Of a DNA stretch of 48,742 nt, positions 23,872-30,167 are shown in pieces. The stretch covers positions 140,679 through 189,420 of the forward strand of contig JAJRZQ010000002.1 in the NCBI GenBank assembly GCA_024275165.1, written 5' to 3'. The DNA comes from a bacterium (GTDB lineage: Bacteria; SAR324; XYD2-FULL-50-16). The position numbers were made by a program, and so were the translations under genes. Position 1 is the first letter of the stretch. The number at the start of each line of letters is the position of its first letter. The notes below the pieces were generated by a model. The model saw only the letters and a program-made list of their open reading frames with translations, was not told where the DNA came from and did not search any database.

Positions 23872-24795
23872 ATGGATTCCCAAACAATACAACAGAGCTT
23901 AGGAGCCTTAAAAAGGGCCTTGCTCCTTCATGTGGGGCAGGGAAAGCAGTTGCTGCTGGAAGAGTTGGACGCTTCACGCTTGGCCCAGTTGGAGTATCTT
24001 GCCGCCTTGCCCTTGAAAGGGCCCCAAGCCCCACCAGCGGCAAAGCCGAGGCAGCAAGAGTCGAGGCCCCTGGTGGCAGTGTCGGCGAGGGCGGCGGACT
24101 CGCTGCCTCCAGCAGAAGAGGGAAGTCACGAAACAGCCCCCATAACTCGCGTTGAGCCGGTAGCCCCGCCCTCCAGTTTGCCCGAGGCGCCAAAGCGGGT
24201 CTTAGACCCTGGTTTAGCTCCGAGCTTAGATTCGTTGCACCTTCGCTTTAGAAACTGCATGGATTGCGCTTTGGGTGAAGGCCGGAAGTCCTTTGTTTTT
24301 GGGGAGGGGAATGGGTCGGCTGAGTTGATGGTGATCGGCGAGGCCCCAGGAGAGGAAGAAGACCGCCAGGCTAGGCCCTTTGTTGGCCGTTCCGGTCAGC
24401 TTGTGACCCAGATGATTACCGCGATGGGAATCTCGAGAGAGTCGGTGTATATCTGCAATGCAGTTAAATGCAGGCCGCCGGGGAATCGAGCTCCAAAAAA
24501 AGAAGAAGTGGCCGCTTGTCGGCCTCTGTTGGAACGCCAGATTGAGCTGCTGCGACCAAAGGTGATTCTTACCTTGGGCAATGTGGCTACCCATGCGTTG
24601 CTGCCGACCGGGGAGGCGATTATGAAAATCCGCGGGAGCGTGCAACAATATGGCAAGAGGCTGTTGATCCCTACCTTTCATCCGAGTTATCTGCTTCGCA
24701 GCCCTGTTCATTTAAAAGAGGCATGGGAAGACATGAGAAAGGTACGGGCTAAGCTTTTTTCAACTCCTCAAGCTCAGCCCCGTGAATCCACTTAA
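23872..24795 (+). CDS. Family 4 (Fe-S) uracil-DNA glycosylase
   Basis: Removes uracil from DNA in base-excision repair. The 307-residue protein has a variable, Pro/Ala-rich N-terminal third (1-115) and a C-terminal type 4 UDG domain. Visible motifs: the Cys pair CMDC at about residues 129-132, VIGEAPGEEEDRQARPFVGRSG (uracil pocket, first motif), NAVKCRPPGNR and VAACRPLL (third and fourth cluster Cys), and the late FHPSYLLR motif. The four Cys fit a 4Fe-4S cluster. The N-terminal extension resembles that of DNA-polymerase-related UDGs. Its stop codon overlaps that of the small convergent gene at 24792. Confidence 0.92.
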   Translation: MDSQTIQQSLGALKRALLLHVGQGKQLLLEELDASRLAQLEYLAALPLKGPQAPPAAKPRQQESRPLVAVSARAADSLPPAEEGSHETAPITRVEPVAPPSSLPEAPKRVLDPGLAPSLDSLHLRFRNCMDCALGEGRKSFVFGEGNGSAELMVIGEAPGEEEDRQARPFVGRSGQLVTQMITAMGISRESVYICNAVKCRPPGNRAPKKEEVAACRPLLERQIELLRPKVILTLGNVATHALLPTGEAIMKIRGSVQQYGKRLLIPTFHPSYLLRSPVHLKEAWEDMRKVRAKLFSTPQAQPREST

Positions 24796-25004
24796 TTCCC
24801 TAAAAGAAATTCATCTGCCGGGTTGGACGCTTCTCGGTAGGCGAGGAAGTCTTCGTATTGCTCACGGACATCAACGATGCGAGTGATTTTGCCTCCCTGC
24901 TTGATGAAGTCTTCGGTAGCCTGTCGGATGAAGTCTTCGTTGGGTTGAAAGGAGGTGGATTTTTTACTGCGGCGACTGCGTTTTTTAATGATACTTGGAC
25001 TCAT
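24792..25004 (-). CDS. Small hypothetical protein, basic N-terminus and acidic C-terminus
   Basis: The start at 25004 (MSPSIIKKRSRRSKK) is chosen because AGAGAGG lies five bases upstream; an ATG 30 bases earlier has no such site. The 70-residue product has a Lys/Arg/Ser-rich N-terminus, a central DFIRQATEDFIKQGGKITRI segment likely to be helical, and an acidic C-terminus. Function unknown; a nucleic-acid or ribosome-associated role would fit the charge pattern but is only a guess. Its TAA and the TAA of the convergent glycosylase gene share the bases ttaa. Confidence 0.6.
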   Translation of the reverse strand: MSPSIIKKRSRRSKKSTSFQPNEDFIRQATEDFIKQGGKITRIVDVREQYEDFLAYREASNPADEFLLGN

Positions 25005-25034
25005 GTTAACCTCTCTAAATGGGGTTGCCGGCAT

Positions 25035-25465
25035 GGGATCATGAAAGTTACCAAGCCCCGTGATTTCCCATACCGGTGTTGATCACCAGAGTTTGAAAAA
25101 GAGTGATCATGGCTTTTTATTGCCAAGACTATGCCATAGATAAGTTTTAAAGAAAAAAACTAATAAATTACATTGAAATAATTGGATAAAATAAATTATT
25201 CTGCTTGTTTGCCAAGGAATCGAGAGCGAAGGCATTGCGGGGTGAAGTAAAAAACTATACAATAAAAACAATAAGATAATTGCTTTTCAGGGAGACCTGT
25301 TTTTTTTGGGGGTTAGACCAATTTGTCGAAGCGGTTGAGTCGGCCAACTTGGCCGTGGCCAAGTCCTGGGGGCAGGCCGCTGGAGGCAGGGTTAAACCCT
25401 TCTCGTCCAAATGGGCGAGTATCAGCCAATCAGTCCAATCGGGATTATAGAACATAGGTATTAAG
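25035..25465. other. Intergenic stretch without a recognised feature
   Basis: About 430 bases, AT-rich in the first half (25135-25275) and more GC-rich later. A 66-residue minus-strand frame at 25255-25455 has no ribosome binding site or family signature. I see no repeat copy, tRNA or strong hairpin here. The promoter of the protease gene probably lies in it but is not identifiable. Confidence 0.5.
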
Positions 25466-27349
25466 ATGAACCAACAAAATCAACCCCTTCACCCAGGGGA
25501 TCAATGGGCTGGATTTGTGGTAGCGCGCGCGCAGAAGCTGCCGAAGCTCGCCTTAACCTTTTACGAACTCAAGCACCAAGTCACGGGGGCGAAGTATATC
25601 CACTTAGAAAACCAAGACAACAACAACTTGTTTGGGGTCGCCTTTCCCACCGTGCCCCAAGATAGCACCGGAGTGGCGCATATTTTGGAACACACCGCTT
25701 TGTGCGGGTCAAAGTCCTTCCCCGTGCGGGACCCTTTTTTTTCGATGATTAAGCGCAGCCTCAACACCTTTATGAACGCCTTTACGGCAAGCGACTGGAC
25801 CATGTACCCCTTTGCCAGTCAAAACGAGAAAGATTTTTACAACCTCATGCGGGTTTATCTCGACGCGGCCTTTTACCCTCGTTTGACAAAGCTGAACTTT
25901 AAGCAAGAGGGGCATCGGGTGGAATTTGCCGCGCCGAATAATCCCCAAAGCCCCTTGGTTTTTAAAGGGGTGGTGTACAATGAGATGAAAGGGGCCATGA
26001 GCCAGCAGGGGAGTATCATGTATCGCGCGATCGGCAAGGCCCTGTTTCCGACCTTAACCTACCGGCATAATTCGGGGGGGGACCCGAAACGGATTTTAGA
26101 CTTGACCCATGAGGGGTTGAAGGCTTTTCACGCAAAGCATTACCACCCCTCGAACGCCTTTTTTTATTCTTACGGGAACTTGCCCTTAACCCAGCATTTA
26201 GAGCGGGTGCAAGCCTGGGTATTGAAAGATTTTACGGCTCTTGAAGTCGATACCTCGGTGCCCCGAGAACAGCGCTATCAGAGCCGCCACCAAGAGGAGG
26301 CGACCTATCCCTTGGACGCTGCAGAAGATGACGGCTCTCGCTGCCAAGCCTTGATGGCCTGGCTCACCTGCGACATTCAAGACGCCTTGGAGGTTTTAAC
26401 CTTAGAAGTATTAAACCTAGTGCTTTTAGGGAGTTCCGGCGCCCCCCTGCGCAAGGCCTTGTTGGAGTCTCGGTTGGGCAAGTCTCTGGCAGACGGTACG
26501 GGCTTTGAGAATGATATCCGCGAATGCTGGTTCGGAGTGGGTTTGCAGGGGGTTCAAAAAGAAGACTTCCCTCAGGTGGAACAATTGATCTTAGATTGTC
26601 TCGGCCAAATCGTCGAAGAGGGGATTCAGGCAGAAGAGGTCGAGTCGGCGTTGCATCAATTGGAAATGGATACCAGAGAGGTCTCCGGGGGGCGTTATCC
26701 CTATGCCTTAAATCTATTGTTTCGCTTTTTTGGCGCCTGGATGCATGGCGGCGACCCCGTGCAGGCCTTGGACTTTGATCAAGTTTTAGAACGGCTGAGG
26801 GAAAAGCTGCAAGCCAAAGGATTTTTAGAAGGAAAGATCAAGGAATATTTCTTGGAAAACCCCCATCGGGTTTGGTTGACCCTATCGCCGGACCCAACTC
26901 AGGCGGCCGCGGACCTAGCCGAGGAAAAAGAACGGCTCACTAAGCTTAAAGAGGTTTTGACCCCAGAGGAGGAACAAGAGATCCTTCAATCGGCTCAGGC
27001 CTTGCAAGCCCTGCAGGAAGAGGAAGAAGACCTCTCTTGCCTTCCCACTTTGGAGCGCTCCGATATCCCCATTCAGGTAGAGGGTTTTGCCCCTACGGTT
27101 TCGTTGGAGGAGGGGAAAAAACTCAGCTTTTACGCGCAGCCCACGAACGGGATTTTATATGTTCACTGGAATTTTCGTCTCCCCGCTTTGAGCGAGGAAG
27201 AACAAAAATGGTTGCCCCTTTTGGGGAGTCTCGTCACCCAAACCGGCGCAGGGGGCTTGAGTTACGATCAAACGGCCCAAAGGGTGGCCCGCCATAGCGG
27301 CGGCTACAGCTTGAGCCCGCAATTGATTAAATATAATGGAGGGCGCTAA
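25466..27349 (+). CDS. PreP-like M16 metalloprotease, N-terminal part before an in-frame TAA
   Basis: Insulinase/pitrilysin family (M16C, presequence-protease type). The inverted zinc motif HILEHTALCGS starts near residue 72, followed by MIKRSLNTFMNAFTASDWTMYPFAS and, later, GVVYNEMKGAMS with the distal zinc-ligand Glu. Such proteases degrade unfolded peptides inside a closed chamber formed by two halves. The product stops after 627 residues at TAA 27347-27349, while homologues run to about 970-1000. The same frame continues immediately downstream, so this part alone would hold the catalytic half without the second chamber half. Confidence 0.85.
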   Translation: MNQQNQPLHPGDQWAGFVVARAQKLPKLALTFYELKHQVTGAKYIHLENQDNNNLFGVAFPTVPQDSTGVAHILEHTALCGSKSFPVRDPFFSMIKRSLNTFMNAFTASDWTMYPFASQNEKDFYNLMRVYLDAAFYPRLTKLNFKQEGHRVEFAAPNNPQSPLVFKGVVYNEMKGAMSQQGSIMYRAIGKALFPTLTYRHNSGGDPKRILDLTHEGLKAFHAKHYHPSNAFFYSYGNLPLTQHLERVQAWVLKDFTALEVDTSVPREQRYQSRHQEEATYPLDAAEDDGSRCQALMAWLTCDIQDALEVLTLEVLNLVLLGSSGAPLRKALLESRLGKSLADGTGFENDIRECWFGVGLQGVQKEDFPQVEQLILDCLGQIVEEGIQAEEVESALHQLEMDTREVSGGRYPYALNLLFRFFGAWMHGGDPVQALDFDQVLERLREKLQAKGFLEGKIKEYFLENPHRVWLTLSPDPTQAAADLAEEKERLTKLKEVLTPEEEQEILQSAQALQALQEEEEDLSCLPTLERSDIPIQVEGFAPTVSLEEGKKLSFYAQPTNGILYVHWNFRLPALSEEEQKWLPLLGSLVTQTGAGGLSYDQTAQRVARHSGGYSLSPQLIKYNGGR

Positions 27350-28423
27350 AGCGGTTATCTCAATCAGCTTAGTTTGAAGTCAAAAGCCTTGGGAAGAGAG
27401 ATCAAGCCCTTTTTGGCCCTGGCGGAAGAGTTTTTAACGAGTTGGCGGCTTGATGAAAGCGAACGCATCCATACCCTGGTGGGGCAGCGGGCGAATCATT
27501 TAGAAAACAGCGTGGCCGGTTCCGGTCACAGTTACGCTATGGTTCAAGCGATGCGGGGTTTTAGTCAAGGGGCTTGGTTGGATGAGTTGCAGGGGGGGCT
27601 GACCCAGGTGCGGTTTATGCGCGAATTGGCGAAACTCAGCCCCGAGGGCCTCATGAAACAGCTCGAACCCTTTAAGGAACTCTTAAAACGGGTCTTGATC
27701 AAAGAAAATCTTTCTGTTTTTGTCGCGGGAACCCAAGAGGATTACGCTCTGGCAGAGGCGGGGTTGTTGAATTTTTTTACAAGCCTCCCCTCGGGGGAGG
27801 CGGCTTTGGGCACCGAGGTCGCTTTTGACTTGCCCGCAGGGCCTTTGGGCGAGGCTTGGACAACCACGACCCCGGTTTCTTATGTGGCGAAGGCCTACTT
27901 GGGGCCGGCGGAAAATGATTCGGACGCGGCGAAGTTTATGGTTTTATCCAGCCTCGTCAAGTCTGCTTTTTTGCATCGAGAGATTCGAGAAAAAGGGGGG
28001 GCTTACGGCGGTATGGCGAGTTATCATAGCCAAGAGGGGGCCTTTGCGATGGTCAGCTATCGCGACCCGCAGTTAGCCAGGACCTTGAAGGTCTATGATC
28101 AGGCAGTGGATTGGTTGAAGGCGGGGCACTTTTCAGAAGAAAACCTAAAAGAAGCTATTTTACTCACCCTGGGCAACATGGATACCCCGCTTTCTCCTGT
28201 GGGGAAGGCGACGCGGGAGTATAGCCTGCTTTTGCGAGGGCGCGGCCTGGCGGAGCGGCAAGCTTTTCGTGAGGGGGTGATCTCGACCACTAAAGACGAG
28301 GTGCGGCAGGCGGCGGAGAAATGGCTTTCCGGTTCGGCGCGGGTTGCGGCGGTGACCAGTAAAGAAGCCTTGGCGCGAGATGAAAAAGAGCTGCCCCTGC
28401 CTTTGACCGGAAGGGCGGTTTAA
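27350..28423 (+). CDS. PreP-like M16 metalloprotease, C-terminal part after the in-frame TAA
   Basis: Direct in-frame continuation of 25466-27349 (SGYLNQLSLKSKALGREI follows the stop). It contains the second-half M16 features: SSLVKSAFLHREIREKGGAYGGMASYHSQEGAFAM, with the RxxxGGAYG-type substrate-binding motif, and a C-terminal helical end. The first possible start is TTG 27374 without a ribosome binding site. The combined length (about 985 codons) is exactly that of full PreP proteins, so the TAA is the only lesion. The two parts are best read as one gene. Confidence 0.85.
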   Translation, partial: SGYLNQLSLKSKALGREIKPFLALAEEFLTSWRLDESERIHTLVGQRANHLENSVAGSGHSYAMVQAMRGFSQGAWLDELQGGLTQVRFMRELAKLSPEGLMKQLEPFKELLKRVLIKENLSVFVAGTQEDYALAEAGLLNFFTSLPSGEAALGTEVAFDLPAGPLGEAWTTTTPVSYVAKAYLGPAENDSDAAKFMVLSSLVKSAFLHREIREKGGAYGGMASYHSQEGAFAMVSYRDPQLARTLKVYDQAVDWLKAGHFSEENLKEAILLTLGNMDTPLSPVGKATREYSLLLRGRGLAERQAFREGVISTTKDEVRQAAEKWLSGSARVAAVTSKEALARDEKELPLPLTGRAV

Positions 28424-28502
28424 GGTTTGGGGTCTGTTGGGAGGAGCCAAACAATAGGGGGGAATGCCGCCTTGCATGCCCTTTTTTTATTGATCTGCGT
28501 GC

Positions 28503-28508
28503 TATAAT
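28503..28508 (+). promoter_or_regulatory. Extended -10 box pointing into the Hsp20 3' end
   Basis: TGCTATAAT (box TATAAT at 28503-28508) reads toward the 3' end of the minus-strand Hsp20 gene. No good -35 box is visible, but extended -10 sites can do without one. A transcript from here would be antisense to the Hsp20 gene or a very short RNA stopped by the hairpin at 28526-28556. Confidence 0.3.
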
Positions 28509-28525
28509 GGTTCATGGGGCAGTTT

Positions 28526-28556
28526 GCTTCGGCTCCCTTCAAAGGGGAGCCGAAGC
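28526..28556 (-). terminator. Hairpin at the end of the Hsp20 operon
   Basis: Stem gcttcggctccc / gggagccgaagc (12 bp, about 6-nt loop) abuts the stop codon of the downstream Hsp20 gene. No T-run follows on the minus strand, so it may stabilise the mRNA end or work with Rho. Confidence 0.5.
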
Positions 28557-28910
28557 TTAATCGACCGGAATGCTCAAGGGCTCGGGTGAGGGCTTTTTGC
28601 GTAGCTTGACGCTTAAGACCCCGTTTTCCAATTGGGCGATGAGGGCTTTTTTATCTATGCTTTGAGAGAGCTTAAAGTCGCGTTTAAAATGCCCTTGGGG
28701 GTACTCTTCCCTTACTTTGCGCTTGCCCCCCCGGGGGGTGATGGTTCCTTTGAGGCTCAAGTGATTTTGCTCTAGGCTGACGCTGAGGTTTTCCTTACGG
28801 ACCCCGGGGAGGTCGATCAAGATGCGGTAGCCTTGGCGGGTCTCGAGTACATCTGCTTTAGGTAGGTAATAGGGCTCGGTTAAGGGCGTTGTTTTTAGTT
28901 TCGCGTTCAT
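28557..28910 (-). CDS. Small heat-shock protein (Hsp20 family)
   Basis: ATP-independent holdase chaperone that binds unfolding proteins in the cytoplasm. The 117-residue product is an alpha-crystallin domain (about 18-110): YRILIDLPGVRKENLSVSLE, HLSLKGTI, FKRDFKLSQSIDKKALIAQL and ENGVLSVKLRK (the GVL motif). The N-terminal arm is short and there is no I-x-I/V C-terminal motif apart from a possible LSIPV. It lies seven bases downstream of a second Hsp20 gene; such pairs commonly form mixed oligomers. Confidence 0.9.
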   Translation of the reverse strand: MNAKLKTTPLTEPYYLPKADVLETRQGYRILIDLPGVRKENLSVSLEQNHLSLKGTITPRGGKRKVREEYPQGHFKRDFKLSQSIDKKALIAQLENGVLSVKLRKKPSPEPLSIPVD

Positions 28911-28917
28911 CTTGACC

Positions 28918-29334
28918 TTAGTGAATGGTGATGTTTTGGGCCTTATCCTCTGGGGATTGGGTCAGTTGAATCTCTAAAATTCCGTCTTTGAGACTTGCTT
29001 GAATTTTCTCGCTATCGACTCGGAAGGGAAGGCGAAAGGTACGGTCGAATTCCTGGCCCCCTCGCTCACGGTGGAGCAGTTTTTCTTCCTTGCCAAAGGC
29101 AAGGGAGCGTTTCCCGCTGAGGCGGAGTTGGTTGTCTTTAATCTCTAAACGGAGGTTCTTTTTTTGCACCCCCGGCAGTTCGGAGTAGATGAACAGGTCA
29201 TCGCCTTCCTGCTCTAGGTTGATGCGGGGATAAGTACCGCCGCAATGCTGCCATTCCCCGTAATTTTGGTTGGAAAATACTTTTTCTTGATGGGCTAAGA
29301 TTTGGTCGATCAACTGGCTCCATTGGGTCAACAT
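28918..29334 (-). CDS. Small heat-shock protein (Hsp20 family), first gene of the pair
   Basis: The 138-residue Hsp20 protein has an N-terminal arm (1-40) followed by the alpha-crystallin domain: LFIYSELPGVQKKNLRLEIK, LRLSGKRSL, FDRTFRLPFRVDSEKIQASL and KDGILEIQL. The C-terminal tail ends ITIH. A GGAGA ribosome binding site precedes the ATG. It leads a two-gene operon. A candidate sigma-54 promoter lies about 77-96 bases upstream on this strand, and no clear heat-shock sigma-32 box or CIRCE repeat was seen. Confidence 0.9.
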   Translation of the reverse strand: MLTQWSQLIDQILAHQEKVFSNQNYGEWQHCGGTYPRINLEQEGDDLFIYSELPGVQKKNLRLEIKDNQLRLSGKRSLAFGKEEKLLHRERGGQEFDRTFRLPFRVDSEKIQASLKDGILEIQLTQSPEDKAQNITIH

Positions 29335-29410
29335 ACGGTTCTCCGTTGAGGGTTTTTAAATCGCGAGGCTTGTTTCGCGTTGCTGGAAAAGAATCGGCAT
29401 AGAGTTTCTA

Positions 29411-29430
29411 TTGCACTGGGAATGCCAAAT
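29411..29430 (-). promoter_or_regulatory. Candidate sigma-54 promoter of the Hsp20 pair
   Basis: On the minus strand the site reads TTGGCATTCCCAGTGCAA. It has the invariant GG and GC elements separated by exactly ten bases and matches most of TGGCAC-N5-TTGC. No enhancer-binding-protein site was identified. Confidence 0.4.
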
Positions 29431-29470
29431 ATAATTTATAAAATAAAATCAGTTAATTATATGGGTTTTG

Positions 29471-29541
29471 TTGGGTTGAAAAACCCGAGACTCGGCCAAG
29501 AAGCCCCAGTGGAACAAGGCAGCTAGGCCCCTTTGGCCGAG
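29471..29541. other. Structured intergenic stretch between Hsp20 and CheY-like genes
   Basis: A small hairpin gggtt-gaaa-aaccc (29473-29486) is followed by a 9-bp perfect stem ctcggccaa / ttggccgag (29491-29499 with 29533-29541) and ttttg. It could be part of the leader of the response regulator gene or a terminator of a short plus-strand RNA. The rest of 29335-29649 shows no gene. Confidence 0.3.
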
Positions 29542-29649
29542 TTTTGATATAAAGCCTGCGTGGGGATGAAATAAATTTGTTTCTCTTGCTTGGCCTTTTG
29601 GGCGCAAAGGGCTAAACTCCCTGGTAACATCTAATTTTTTGAAGGGGCT

Positions 29650-30009
29650 ATGAAGGTTTTAATCATTGAAGATTGTCGAGTTCATTTAAACTTACTCCAG
29701 CGACTTTTAGGAAAAGCAAAAGGAGTTGAGCCAATCGGTGCCTTAGACGCCTTAGAAGGCTTCGCTATTTTGCGTACGATTCCCGATATTGAAGTGGTGG
29801 TGATTGATCAAAACCTACCCTACCTCAAGGGGATTGATTTTATCGCAAAGTTGAAGGCGACGCCCCCCTTTGACCAAGTGCCGATTTTTATTTCCAGCGG
29901 GGAAGAAATGTCGAACGATTTTCTTGCCGCCGGTGCCGATGAGGTGATGATTAAGCCTTATGATGTCGCTTTATTTGTGCAGGCTTTTGAAAAATACCGT
30001 AAAGCTTAG
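29650..30009 (+). CDS. Single-domain response regulator (CheY-like)
   Basis: A 119-residue stand-alone receiver with an intact phosphorylation site: acidic pocket IIEDCR, acceptor Asp in VVVIDQNLP (residue near 53), Ser in ISSGEE at the Thr/Ser switch position, and Lys in MIKPYD. There is no output domain, so it should act by binding a partner such as a flagellar motor switch, a kinase or a phosphodiesterase. AAGGGG precedes the ATG. It contrasts with the four receivers at 19782-21632, which have all lost the acceptor. Confidence 0.9.
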   Translation: MKVLIIEDCRVHLNLLQRLLGKAKGVEPIGALDALEGFAILRTIPDIEVVVIDQNLPYLKGIDFIAKLKATPPFDQVPIFISSGEEMSNDFLAAGADEVMIKPYDVALFVQAFEKYRKA

Positions 30010-30036
30010 GAAACTCCGCGTTTTTCAGAGTTTCCA
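30008..30036. repeat. Solo end of the MITE-like repeat
   Basis: ggaaactccgcgtttttcagagtttcc, which equals the right terminal hairpin of the 210-bp element, stands alone just after the CheY-like stop codon. With the following aaaatttttt it may serve as that gene's terminator. Confidence 0.6.
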
Positions 30037-30167
30037 AAATTTTTTGCGCGGGAAGCTTGTGCTGGGCGATAGAGCTTGTACCGCTTTTTAAGCTTTGAGA
30101 GAGAGTCGTTTGCTTGGAATTTTCTGTTATGGTTGTTAAAATGCCCCTCCCCTGAAAGGTTTGTGTT

